Under the pieces are notes generated by a model. The model made no database searches and had not been told where the DNA came from. It worked only from the letters and a program-made list of their open reading frames with translations. The translations under genes and the position numbers were made by a program. A DNA stretch of 64,000 bases from Clostridium bornimense. GTDB taxonomy: Bacteria; Bacillota; Clostridia; Clostridiales; Clostridiaceae. Where the stretch lies: NCBI RefSeq assembly GCF_018917145.1, contig NZ_JAHLOD010000014.1, positions 1 to 64,000 on the forward strand, read 5' to 3'. Positions 7,668-16,852 of the stretch are shown one piece after another; position 1 is the stretch's first letter; each line of letters begins with the position of its first letter.

Positions 7668-10600
7668 CTATATTATAGTTATTATTCCTCCATTAAAATC
7701 AAAACGGTAACTATTACCATCAAAATCAGAAAATACTGGATCATCATTATTAGGTTCTATCTTAACTGGTCCTCTTGATGCTTCATCTTTTATTTTAAAT
7801 GTTACATATAATAAAACTCCATCACATTTTATTGCATCATTTCCTATACAATCATAATCAATATAAGTTACATAAATTAAATGTCTCTTAGTATTAGAAT
7901 AATATTTCAAATTCTTCTCTGCATTAACTACAATCTCTCCAGATTTTACTTCTACAACTTCTAAAAATTCTCCTTCGTAGCTTAACCTAAAGTCAAAGGC
8001 TTCTACCCCTTCCTTAGGAGTTCCTCTTACATAGACAGGGATAGTAATTATATCTCCAGCTTTTGCTTCTACTGAAGCTATATTAATAGAAAAATCCCCT
8101 TTATCCTCCATACTATTAAAGACATTTATAGTAAAAGGTATACTTTGTCCAGAAGTAAAGTTTATATTTAATAATTTTACTCCTTTATCCATAGACTCCA
8201 AATACTCCTTGGTTAATATCACTACATTTCCTTCTAAAATATAATCTTTTCCTTCAGTCAAAGTCAATGCACCATGCTTTATATCCTTAAAACAATTTCC
8301 ATTTAAAAATACCTCAATAGGAATTTCTATTGGATTTGATAAATCAAATGCTGATGAATTTATATTTATTTCAGCACTTAATATCTTAACATCACTTTGT
8401 TTAATATTTATCATAAGATCTTGTTCTTTTCCTGAACTGAATTTGAAAGTGATTATTTCTTTTCCTTGTGGTAATATATCTAAATATTCTTTAGTAATTA
8501 TCACTTTTTTATCTTTAACAAAGTAATCTCTTCCTTCTAATAGAACTTCATCTTTATTTATTATAGATTCTAAATTATTACCATTTAAATTCATATCTAC
8601 AATAATATCAACAGGTTTTTCTTTATCAAAATTATTATCTGATGTGCTTATACTTGATTCCCTCTCTTGAGATTTTAATATAGAAATAGATCCACCTATA
8701 AAATTAACATCATATTCTGTACCTTCAGCATCAATAAACGCTCCCAAATTATTTAAGTTTATATTACTTACACCAACTTCAGCATTTTCTCTTATATCAA
8801 ATTCTATATTCATGAAGATGCCATCTTCCGAAATTGATTCTCTTCCTGTTGTATCATTGTACATTATAGAAATAATACCTGCTTCACTATTTACTCCTGA
8901 AAAAAATGAACCTTCTGTATCTACACCTGATCCTTGTGACACTACATTAACACCTTCAAATTTGCTGCTATCATATTTTAATGAAAAATTAAACTTACTT
9001 AACTTTGTATCAGTTATACCTTTGAAAATAACAGGTACTATTACCTTGGATCCTTGTTTTCCTAAAACAGAACATACATTTAAATCTAATAATTTATTTT
9101 CTAATTGTTTATTAATAATTTCTTTATTTTCTACTTCTCCTTCTAATATATTTATTAATCCTGCTTTTACATTAATTTCATATAATGAATTATTCATATC
9201 AGCAAAAATACCCAACCTACTTAATTTAATTGATTCAAATCCAACTTCAGCATTTTTGCAAATATCCATCTCTAAATCAATAAATACACCATCTTGAGAT
9301 ATAGCTTCCATTCCTGTTCCAGAAGTATCAAAATAGCGAATAACTATTATTCCATTTTCTCTATTTATATCTGAAAATAGAGTTGATTCTGGATTAATAC
9401 ATAGTTCTCTAGGAATAACTTCTATGTTCTCAAATTTACTTGTATCATATTTAATAGAAAAATTAATTGTTCCTAGTTTATTTTCTGTTATTCCATTAAG
9501 ACTAATTGGTAATTTAATTCTCTCTCCATGTTTTCCTTTTGCTGATCCAATTGATAGTTGAAGATTTTCTACAGCTTTTTTCATATTAATCATTAATATC
9601 TTATTTTGTCCAGAAGTAAACTGAAAAATAAGAGCTGTTGTACCTATTGACAGTGTTCTCAAATACTCTTTGTAAAAGATAATACCTTTATCCTTTATAA
9701 CATAATCATAATTATTTTCTAATTTAGTATTACCATCACTTATTGATCTTAAATTATTACCATTAAACATTAATTGTACTTCTATATCTTTTATGTCATC
9801 TATATCTACTTCTACTGAATCTGTAATCAATTCTGGATCTTTAACTTCATCTTTAATATTAATACTTCCTCCAATAAATCTTAAGTCATATAATTCATCT
9901 TCAGAATTTACAAAAACACCAGAGTCACTTATTACAAAACCTTTTATGTCATTATCTGTGCCATCTTTTACATCAAATTTAATATCCACAAACTCTCCAT
10001 CAGTATAAATAGATTCACTTCCATCACCTTTAGAGTCGCAATACATTATTGATATTATCCCAGTTTCTTCATTTACATCAGTAAATAATGTAACTTCTGG
10101 ATTTACACATATATCTTTTGGTTGAACTGATATATTTCCTATTTTTCTATTATCATAACTTAAGGCAAAATTAAAAGCACTTAACTTTTTATCAGTTATA
10201 CCTTCTATATTTATAGTTGATACTGCTGATACACCTCTTGATACAGAAGCATCATCAATTTCAACTTTTATTTTAGGATTTCCTTTGAAAATATCTACAT
10301 TTAGTATAGCATCATCACATTCTTCAAATTTAAAGAAGAATTCTTTTCTCCCTTCTCCTAAGGTTTTTAAAAACTTCTTTTTCAAAACTACAGTATTATC
10401 ATTTACAAAATAATCAACATTTTCTTTAAGTATAATGTTATCTAACACTATCTTATCTAAAATATTTTCATTAAATATTATATCAATATAAGCATCTACA
10501 AAATCATTCAAGTCAAAATTAATTGTAGGTTCAATAATTTCCGCATTTTTTCTTCCATCTACTGTGATTAATTCTGATTTAAAATTCAAATTATATAAAA

Positions 10601-11324
10601 AGTCGTTGATATCAGCGAATATACCGATTTGGTTCATTTTTATTTCACTATCTCCAAATGGTGCCTCTTCTCTTATATCCATTTCTAATTCTATAAAAAC
10701 TCCATCTTGATATATTGCTTCACTTCCATCTCCTACAGAATCGCAATACATTATTGATATTATCCCACTTTCTTCATTTATATCAGTAAAAAGAGTCACA
10801 TCTGGATTAACACATATACCACCTGCAAATATTTTTATATTGCAAAATCTACTATTATCAAATAAAAGTGAAAAGTTAAAAGCATTTAGTCCATTTTGGG
10901 TTATTCCTCTTACAATTATAGGAACTACAATTCTATCCCCTCTCTCTCCATTAGCTTTTCCAATTATTAAATCCAAGTTAATATCTTTATCCTCAATAAT
11001 ATTTATACAAAGTTGTCTTTCTTCATTATTTTCAAATAAAAAAGTAACTATATTTTTCCCTTCATTTAATAGTGATATAAACTCTTTATATAAGATTATT
11101 GAATTATCTATGATTTCATAATCTTTATTTCTTATTAATACCTGAAAATTTTCTTCAATATCTATTAATTTAGAAATACTATATTCATTCATATGAATTA
11201 TTACATCTGATATCATACCTACGTTTTTATCTATATCAATCCAATCACGATCTATATATATTTCTTTTTCAATCATTTCATCATTCATATTAATACTTTT
11301 ATCTAAAATATTTAAATTATCCAT
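7668..11324 (-). CDS. Multidomain protein of alternating X2-like and cohesin-like modules
   Basis: The 1218-residue protein has no enzyme domain. Counting from an upstream ATG (11384), cohesin-like modules lie at about 138-276, 370-511, 607-747, 766-904 and 1097-1238. Each runs from a G-x-x-G-D/E start through an F(N/D)FxLxYD strand, an (I/V)NP-type turn and an (I/S)xxDGxF strand to GGSI/GGII. X2-like modules (NGNNLxSI, then DYxVxDKxVxxxKEYL, then FxFxSG) lie at about 60-131, 288-366, 533-602, 924-995 and 1018-1089. The X2/cohesin mix is known from cellulosome scaffoldins, but no signal peptide, membrane anchor or cellulose-binding domain is visible. The start at 11324 follows AGGAG by eight bases; the ATG at 11384 has no ribosome site. 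The function is unknown. Confidence 0.78.
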   Translation of the reverse strand: MDNLNILDKSINMNDEMIEKEIYIDRDWIDIDKNVGMISDVIIHMNEYSISKLIDIEENFQVLIRNKDYEIIDNSIILYKEFISLLNEGKNIVTFLFENNEERQLCINIIEDKDINLDLIIGKANGERGDRIVVPIIVRGITQNGLNAFNFSLLFDNSRFCNIKIFAGGICVNPDVTLFTDINEESGIISIMYCDSVGDGSEAIYQDGVFIELEMDIREEAPFGDSEIKMNQIGIFADINDFLYNLNFKSELITVDGRKNAEIIEPTINFDLNDFVDAYIDIIFNENILDKIVLDNIILKENVDYFVNDNTVVLKKKFLKTLGEGRKEFFFKFEECDDAILNVDIFKGNPKIKVEIDDASVSRGVSAVSTINIEGITDKKLSAFNFALSYDNRKIGNISVQPKDICVNPEVTLFTDVNEETGIISIMYCDSKGDGSESIYTDGEFVDIKFDVKDGTDNDIKGFVISDSGVFVNSEDELYDLRFIGGSINIKDEVKDPELITDSVEVDIDDIKDIEVQLMFNGNNLRSISDGNTKLENNYDYVIKDKGIIFYKEYLRTLSIGTTALIFQFTSGQNKILMINMKKAVENLQLSIGSAKGKHGERIKLPISLNGITENKLGTINFSIKYDTSKFENIEVIPRELCINPESTLFSDINRENGIIVIRYFDTSGTGMEAISQDGVFIDLEMDICKNAEVGFESIKLSRLGIFADMNNSLYEINVKAGLINILEGEVENKEIINKQLENKLLDLNVCSVLGKQGSKVIVPVIFKGITDTKLSKFNFSLKYDSSKFEGVNVVSQGSGVDTEGSFFSGVNSEAGIISIMYNDTTGRESISEDGIFMNIEFDIRENAEVGVSNINLNNLGAFIDAEGTEYDVNFIGGSISILKSQERESSISTSDNNFDKEKPVDIIVDMNLNGNNLESIINKDEVLLEGRDYFVKDKKVIITKEYLDILPQGKEIITFKFSSGKEQDLMINIKQSDVKILSAEININSSAFDLSNPIEIPIEVFLNGNCFKDIKHGALTLTEGKDYILEGNVVILTKEYLESMDKGVKLLNINFTSGQSIPFTINVFNSMEDKGDFSINIASVEAKAGDIITIPVYVRGTPKEGVEAFDFRLSYEGEFLEVVEVKSGEIVVNAEKNLKYYSNTKRHLIYVTYIDYDCIGNDAIKCDGVLLYVTFKIKDEASRGPVKIEPNNDDPVFSDFDGNSYRFDFNGGIITII

Positions 11325-11511
11325 ATGTATTTCTCCTATTTCCAAATTAAATGGGTATTCTATAAATTCTAAAGCTAAAATCATTTGATTCCGTATTTTT
11401 TAGCAGTGATGTTTTTAAGTAAATTAAAATTCTCTTTGATAATATATTTAAATTATCGCATTATCTAAATATTTTTTCCACATATATTACTTATCCTACC
11501 TTTTTTAAGTC

Positions 11512-11530
11512 ACAAAGAATTTATCTTTGT
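11512..11530. promoter_or_regulatory. Small palindrome upstream of the cohesin-like gene
   Basis: ACAAAG (11512-11517) and CTTTGT (11525-11530) form an inverted repeat with a 7-base spacer in the roughly 280-base gap before the X2/cohesin gene. It could be an operator. Nothing else recognisable was found in 11325-11604. Confidence 0.25.
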
Positions 11531-11604
11531 ATTTTATATCGTTTATGAATGTTTTTTTGCATTTTACGCATTATGATTGACAAAATACCTTAGTTATGTT
11601 TAAT

Positions 11605-11629
11605 AAAAAAACCAGCTATTTAGCTGGTT
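11605..11629 (-). terminator. Terminator overlapping the stop codon of the 45-residue peptide gene
   Basis: In the minus-strand RNA the arms AACCAGCTA and TAGCTGGTT form a tight hairpin followed by seven U. The TAG stop of the small gene at 11616-11753 lies in the stem and loop region. Confidence 0.75.
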
Positions 11630-11753
11630 CTCCTGGAATTTCTTTCACTTTCCCATATTCTTCTTTACTTCTATTTTCCTTATCTTTAATTAGCACACTT
11701 GCAGCAGTTATTGCTACTGCTCCAAGCAAAGCTATAACTCTTAGTTTTTTCAT
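11616..11753 (-). CDS. 45-residue membrane-anchored or exported peptide, function unknown
   Basis: A short frame starting MKKLRVIALLGAVAITAASV is preceded by AAGGAGGAG at good spacing, one of the strongest ribosome sites in the window, and closed by its own terminator. The product has a lysine-rich start, one hydrophobic helix (about residues 5-22) and a charged tail (KDKENRSKEEYGKVKEI). It follows pepV by 48 bases on the same strand and is probably co-transcribed. The helix may be an anchor or an uncleaved signal. I do not recognise the family. Confidence 0.7.
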   Translation of the reverse strand: MKKLRVIALLGAVAITAASVLIKDKENRSKEEYGKVKEIPGEPAK

Positions 11754-11801
11754 TTATATCTCCTCCTTGACAATATCTTTAATTGTAGAATTCTTACAAT
11801 A

Positions 11802-13190
11802 TTATTTTGCTAATTCATAAATTGCTTTTGCATATATTTTTGAGCACATCATAAGATCTTCTATTTCCATACACTCATTAGGTTGATGATCTAAATCTGG
11901 TTTTCCTGGGAATATTGGTCCGAATGCTACTATATTATCCATAGTCTTTGCATAAGTTCCTCCACCTATACTTAAAAGTGTTGCTTCTTCTCCAGTATAT
12001 TCTGTATATACTTTTTGTAATGTCTTAATTAAAGCACTATCAGGACTAAAATATAGTGGTTTCTCATGGTCCATATCTTCTATTGATATACCATACTTCT
12101 TTATTATCTCCTCAATAGGAGTAATCATTTCTTCAAAAGTTCTAGTAACAGGATATCTTAAATTTAGTAATATACTTCCTTTTTCTTTATTAATATCAAC
12201 TGCACCTACATTAAAAGATAGATGTCCTGATATATCATCATATAAATCACAATTCATAGATTCTCCATGTACTTCAAAATTTATATATTTATTATAAAAC
12301 TCTATAAATTCTCTAATATCACCTTTTGGTAAATCTAATTGCCCTAAGAAAGCCATTATTCCAGAAACAGCATTTATACCTTTCTCTGGTGTACTACCAT
12401 GAGCACTCTTTCCAAAAGATTTTACTATAAGAGCATCTTTTTCTAAAATACCTTCTAACTTTAATCCTGTTCTTTCTGCATATTCTTCTAATGCAAACTG
12501 AACTTCGCTTAGGTTTTCTCCAGTAACTTTAGCTTCACAATAATCAGGCACCATATTAGCCTTTCTACCTCCAGCTATATACTCTATATTATTTACCCCT
12601 TCTTCACCTTTAGAAAAATTCTTAACTAATTTAAACATAGTAAGACCTTTTTCTCCATTTATTATAGGAAACATCCCATCTGGAGTAAAACCTGCTACTG
12701 GTGCTTTTTCTCTTTCAACATAATAAGGCATATCATGTGAACCACTTTCTTCATTTGTTCCAAAGATTATTCTAACTCTTTTAGATAAAGGTAATTGCAA
12801 TTCCTTAATTGCCTTTAATCCATATAATGCTGCAAAAATAGGTCCCTTATCATCCATAACCCCTCTTGCATAAAGCTTTCCATCATGAATCTCTGCTCCA
12901 TATGGTGAATACATCCATCCATCCCCTTCTGGTACCACATCTAAATGTCCTAGAACAGCTACATAATCTTCCCCTGTTCCATATTCAGCATATCCAACAT
13001 ACCCATCTAAATTTACTGTATTAAATCCTAAATCATCACATATTTCTAACGCTTTTTCTAACGCTTCATTTGGTCCTTCACCAAAAGGCATACCTGGTAA
13101 GCTTTTACCTTCAACAGACTTTATTTTTAGTATTTCAACTAATGAACTAAAAAATTCATCACGTAATTCTTCAACTTTTTTATCTAACAT
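11802..13190 (-). CDS. pepV: Dipeptidase PepV, metallopeptidase family M20
   Basis: The 462-residue cytoplasmic zinc dipeptidase would release amino acids from a broad range of dipeptides. Metal and catalytic residues are visible in order: GHLDVVPEG (His and Asp), GVMDDKG (bridging Asp), GTNEESG (general base Glu and metal Glu), FTPDGMFP (Asp), then AHGSTPEKG and a C-terminal histidine in the DLDHQPNE region. The start at 13190 is preferred because GGAGGAG lies directly upstream; an in-frame ATG at 13205 overlaps that site. The 45-residue peptide gene follows downstream. Confidence 0.92.
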   Translation of the reverse strand: MLDKKVEELRDEFFSSLVEILKIKSVEGKSLPGMPFGEGPNEALEKALEICDDLGFNTVNLDGYVGYAEYGTGEDYVAVLGHLDVVPEGDGWMYSPYGAEIHDGKLYARGVMDDKGPIFAALYGLKAIKELQLPLSKRVRIIFGTNEESGSHDMPYYVEREKAPVAGFTPDGMFPIINGEKGLTMFKLVKNFSKGEEGVNNIEYIAGGRKANMVPDYCEAKVTGENLSEVQFALEEYAERTGLKLEGILEKDALIVKSFGKSAHGSTPEKGINAVSGIMAFLGQLDLPKGDIREFIEFYNKYINFEVHGESMNCDLYDDISGHLSFNVGAVDINKEKGSILLNLRYPVTRTFEEMITPIEEIIKKYGISIEDMDHEKPLYFSPDSALIKTLQKVYTEYTGEEATLLSIGGGTYAKTMDNIVAFGPIFPGKPDLDHQPNECMEIEDLMMCSKIYAKAIYELAK

Positions 13191-13339
13191 TCTTTGCTCC
13201 TCCATTCAGTCAATTACTCTTTTATTTAATTATAATCTTTTCCAGTACCTATCTTCAATATATTATCCCCAACTTTTACAAAACTTATATTAATAAAAAA
13301 TGCTTTCCCACCAAAATAAGTGTGCATAAAACAAGATAG

Positions 13340-13450
13340 TTTCCCCATCGAGGAAAATTAACCGAAACTGTACACTGTGAACTGCCTTACCTTGTGCCAT
13401 AATAAAAGGAGGTATCGCTAACAGATTTTCATTTGTTAATGCGACACCTC
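13340..13450. repeat. Composite intergenic repeat, copy C, with smpB terminator
   Basis: It contains the AGTTTCCCC...GGAAAATTAACCG core, CTGTACACTG and TTGTGCCATAATAAAAGG words shared with copies at 1494-1796 and 54322-54541. It ends in an imperfect hairpin (13409-13450, arms GGAGGTATCGC and GCGACACCTC). Read on the minus strand the hairpin is followed by TTTTATT and would end the smpB transcript. Confidence 0.65.
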
Positions 13451-13469
13451 TCTTACTAGATCACTTTAC

Positions 13470-13937
13470 TTATCTATATCTATCTTTTAATTCTCTTTCT
13501 ATAGTTCTCTTTGCATCCTTTTCTCTTAAAGCATCTCTCTTATCATAATTTTTCTTTCCACGTACTACTGCAATATTAACCTTAACTCTACCATTTTTTA
13601 AATATAATGAAAGAGGTACCATAGTATACCCACTTTGAGTAACATACTTTGCTAGATTTGCTATTTGGAACTTGTGTAATAATAATCTTCTGTCTCTCAT
13701 AGGATCCTTATTAAATATATTTCCTTGTTCATAAGGTGATACATGCATATTTCTAACCCAAATTTCACCATTTCTTACTTCCGCATAAGAATCTTTTAAA
13801 TTTGCCTTACCAGCTCTTATTGACTTAACTTCAGTTCCTATAAGTTCAATTCCAGCCTCATATGATTCTTCTATAAAATAGTCATGGAATGCTTTTCTAT
13901 TATCAACTAATGTATTACTATCCTTCTTCTTTGCCAT
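13470..13937 (-). CDS. smpB: SsrA-binding protein SmpB
   Basis: The 155-residue protein binds tmRNA and delivers it to stalled ribosomes for trans-translation. It starts [20 protein letters not shown] and contains the family blocks [15 protein letters not shown] and [12 protein letters not shown] basic C-terminal tail ([20 protein letters not shown]) enters the ribosomal mRNA channel. The ATG at 13937 follows AGGTGG; an in-frame GTG nine bases upstream lies within that site. It follows rnr on the same strand, the usual order in clostridia. No tmRNA gene was seen in the gap beyond it. Confidence 0.96.
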   Translation of the reverse strand: MAKKKDSNTLVDNRKAFHDYFIEESYEAGIELIGTEVKSIRAGKANLKDSYAEVRNGEIWVRNMHVSPYEQGNIFNKDPMRDRRLLLHKFQIANLAKYVTQSGYTMVPLSLYLKNGRVKVNIAVVRGKKNYDKRDALREKDAKRTIERELKDRYR

Positions 13938-14042
13938 CTTCTCCACCTCTAGAATTTCTTTATATAAACTTTATCTTCTCAAATAATCATTATATATATT
14001 TTACCACATTATAAAAGAACTGTCTTAATCACCATACCTTTT

Positions 14043-14152
14043 TCAGTGCACAGTTAATGAAAATATAAATTTTTATTGTTCAATCTAATCCTAATTAGCC
14101 GTCCTAAGGACCGTAGTAAATATCCTCATGGGAATTGTGCACTGTGCACTGA
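14043..14152. repeat. Composite intergenic repeat, copy D (short)
   Basis: This roughly 110-bp element begins with CAGTGCACAGTTAATG and ends with TTGTGCACTGTGCACTG, giving terminal inverted repeats. Its middle carries the hairpin word GTCCTAAGGAC and TAGCCGTCC, which match the core of the copy at 54377-54440. It sits between the smpB promoter region and the 3' end of rnr. Confidence 0.6.
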
Positions 14153-14156
14153 TTCT

Positions 14157-16292
14157 CTATTCTTCAGTTTCTTCTTCTTCACTATAAAGTTTAAAATAAA
14201 TTTCATGAGCATCAATATCAACTCTATCTACTATTACTTTTACTTCATCACCTAATTTGTATACATTTTTTGTTCTTTCTCCAATTAAGGCCATATGTCT
14301 ATCATCATAATGATAAAAATCATCTTCTAATTCACTTATGTGTACTAAGCCTTCTACTGTATTAGGCAATTCTACAAACATCCCAAAGTTAGTAACTGAT
14401 GAGATAATACCAGAATATACTTCGCCTATTCTCTTTGACATATACTCTGCTTTCTTTAAGTCATCTACTTCCCTTTCTGCTTCTTGTGCTACCCTTTCTC
14501 TTTCAGATGATTGTATTGAAGCATAATCTACTGCTCCTATAAATCTTCTTGTAGTCTTTTCATCTAACTTTCCTTTTAAATGTTTCTTAATTATTCTATG
14601 TATTATTAAATCTGGATATCTTCTTATAGGTGAAGTAAAATGACAATAATATTTTGCTGCAAGTCCAAAATGTCCAATACATTCTGGAGAATATCTTGCT
14701 TGTTTCATACTTCTTAATAATAATGTGTTTACTACAGTCTCTTCTTTCTTTCCTCTTACCTTATTTACTATATCTTGAAGATTTTTAGGATGCACATCTT
14801 GTGTTTTCTTCATTGTATATCCTAAATTATAAATAAACTCATTAAAATGTTCTAATTTTTCTGTATCTGGATCTTCATGAACTCTATATACAAAAGGAGT
14901 ATTTGCCCAATACATATGTTCAGCTACTGTTTCATTACAAACTAACATAAATTCTTCAATTATTCTATTTGCAATAGCTCTTTCATATGGTATTATATCT
15001 ACTGGTTTACCTTTATTATCTAATATTATCTTACATTCCTCAAAATCAAAATCTATGGCACCACGTGCTAATCTCTTTTTATTAAGGATTTCATATAATT
15101 CACCCATAAGAAGAAAATCTTCGTATAAGTCTTTATACTTTTCTATAAGTTCTTCATCCTTATCTCTTAGTATTTTTGTAACATCAGTATATGTCATTCT
15201 TTCATTTGTTCTTATAACAGATTCTTCGATCTTATGATTTAACACTTTTCCCTTCTTGTCTATCTCCATAAAGCAACTAAGTGCCAATCTATCTACCTTT
15301 GGATTTAGTGAACACAATCCATTTGATAATTTTTTCGGTAACATAGGAATAACTCTATCAATTAAATATACTGATGTTGCTCTTGATAGCGCCTCTTCAT
15401 CTAATGGAGAACGTTCTTTAACGTAATGTGATACATCTGCTATATGTACTCCTAAATAGTAGTTACCATTTTCAAGTTTGCTAATAGATACAGCATCATC
15501 TAAATCTTTTGCATCTTCTCCATCAATTGTTACCATCTTTATATCTCTAAGGTCTACTCTTCTATCTGCTTCTCTTTCATCAATAACATCATCATACTTA
15601 TTAACAAAATCTTCAACTTCTCTTGGAAACTTTTCTGGTAACTTAAATTTCTTTATGATTGTTAATATATCAATTCCCTTATCACCCTTGTTTCCAAGAA
15701 CTGAAATGATTTTTCCTTCTGGATTTCTTCTTGATTCTGGCCATTCAGTAACCTCAACAATAACAACTTCCCCAGATTTTGCTCCGTTTCTTTTCGATTT
15801 CGGTATAAATATATCTTTACTAATTCTTTTATCTTCAGGAATTACAAAACCAAAATTTCTTGAATCTTCATATATACCAATCACTTCTTTTTGAGCCCTT
15901 TCAAGTATTCTTGAAATCTCTCCTTCACACTTTTTGCCTTCTTTTTCACTTGTCACAATCTTAGCTAAAACTTTATCTCCATGTACAGCTCCATTCATTG
16001 CTGAACCTGGGATAAAAATATCAACCATTCCTTCTGCCTCAGGAATAACAAATCCAAAACCTCTAGCATGACCTTGTAATTTTCCTACTATTAGTCCCAT
16101 TCTCTCTGGTACACCATAATATCCTGCTCTGTTTCTTACGATTTGTCCATCTTTCTCCATGGTTAACAAAACTTTTTCAAAATCCTTTGACTCTTTTTTA
16201 TTAATATTAAATATCTTAGATAATTCTTTTATACTCATAGGTTTATAAGCTTTTTCATTCATAAACCCTAATAATATCTCTCTTATATTCAA
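14157..16292 (-). CDS. rnr: Ribonuclease R
   Basis: The 711-residue processive 3'-5' exoribonuclease degrades structured RNA and works with SmpB/tmRNA. An N-terminal winged-helix region is followed by two cold-shock-type OB folds (GKLQGHARGFGFVIPE, IYEDSRNFGFVIPED), the RNB catalytic domain (DGEDAKDLDDAVS with the metal aspartates; HFTSPIRRYPDL) and a C-terminal S1 domain (GEVYSGIISSVTNFGMFVEL). The start chosen is TTG at 16292 because GGAGG ends seven bases before it; in-frame ATGs further upstream overlap or precede that site. The gene lies between secG and smpB on the same strand. Confidence 0.95.
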   Translation of the reverse strand: MNIREILLGFMNEKAYKPMSIKELSKIFNINKKESKDFEKVLLTMEKDGQIVRNRAGYYGVPERMGLIVGKLQGHARGFGFVIPEAEGMVDIFIPGSAMNGAVHGDKVLAKIVTSEKEGKKCEGEISRILERAQKEVIGIYEDSRNFGFVIPEDKRISKDIFIPKSKRNGAKSGEVVIVEVTEWPESRRNPEGKIISVLGNKGDKGIDILTIIKKFKLPEKFPREVEDFVNKYDDVIDEREADRRVDLRDIKMVTIDGEDAKDLDDAVSISKLENGNYYLGVHIADVSHYVKERSPLDEEALSRATSVYLIDRVIPMLPKKLSNGLCSLNPKVDRLALSCFMEIDKKGKVLNHKIEESVIRTNERMTYTDVTKILRDKDEELIEKYKDLYEDFLLMGELYEILNKKRLARGAIDFDFEECKIILDNKGKPVDIIPYERAIANRIIEEFMLVCNETVAEHMYWANTPFVYRVHEDPDTEKLEHFNEFIYNLGYTMKKTQDVHPKNLQDIVNKVRGKKEETVVNTLLLRSMKQARYSPECIGHFGLAAKYYCHFTSPIRRYPDLIIHRIIKKHLKGKLDEKTTRRFIGAVDYASIQSSERERVAQEAEREVDDLKKAEYMSKRIGEVYSGIISSVTNFGMFVELPNTVEGLVHISELEDDFYHYDDRHMALIGERTKNVYKLGDEVKVIVDRVDIDAHEIYFKLYSEEEETEE

Positions 16293-16395
16293 ATTAATCA
16301 CCTCCATAAATATTATTGGTAAATAACTAACTTCATATACAAAATAAGAAGCCATCCATTACTAAAGATAGCTTCTTCATCAGTAACTTATACAA

Positions 16396-16623
16396 TTATT
16401 GTGGACCTTGCATCATTAAAATAACGATTCCAAGTAATAATGCTACAACTAATGTTGCTCTTTCCAACATTAATTCTTTTGTCTTAGTTTTATGTTTTGT
16501 AAAGAATGTATCTTGACCACCTGTTAATGATTTTAATCCATCTGTTTTACCTGGTTGCATAAGTACAAGTACTATCATAACTATAGATAATATAACTAAA
16601 GCTGATATTAAAACCCACTTCAC
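16396..16623 (-). CDS. secG: Protein translocase subunit SecG
   Basis: This 75-residue membrane protein has two hydrophobic helices separated by a polar loop (PGKTDGLKSLTGGQDTFF), the SecG pattern, and assists SecYE-mediated export. The GTG at 16623 is nine bases after GGAG; a TTG three codons earlier touches the ribosome site and is unlikely. The gene heads the secG-rnr-smpB group. Confidence 0.92.
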   Translation of the reverse strand: MKWVLISALVILSIVMIVLVLMQPGKTDGLKSLTGGQDTFFTKHKTKTKELMLERATLVVALLLGIVILMMQGPQ

Positions 16624-16852
16624 TAAACACAACTCCTTTCGTACATACTATAACAAATATATTTTATCATAAGTTTATAGTATAGTCCATTTAATCTAGT
16701 ATTTAAGTTGATAATTTTAACAATTTTTCGATAAACTTTATTATCAATATATATTAATGTATTGTTATAATATTCAAAATAGTATATAATTCTTAAGAAT
16801 ATTATAAATGGAATGATAAACGTATTCCATTAAACTTTGAAGGAGTGCTTAT

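Noticed and set aside
8812-9297. Plus-strand open frames within the X2/cohesin gene (also 9793-10008 and 10840-11121)
   Set aside because: They are antisense to a well-supported gene with clear domain repeats and lack ribosome sites.
11596-11820. Plus-strand 74-codon frame with hydrophobic stretches
   Set aside because: It is the complement of the 45-residue peptide gene and a terminator; the minus strand has the strong ribosome site.
13206-13469. tmRNA gene next to smpB
   Set aside because: The gap is too short and is filled by the composite repeat and a terminator; no tRNA-like ends or tag frame are present.
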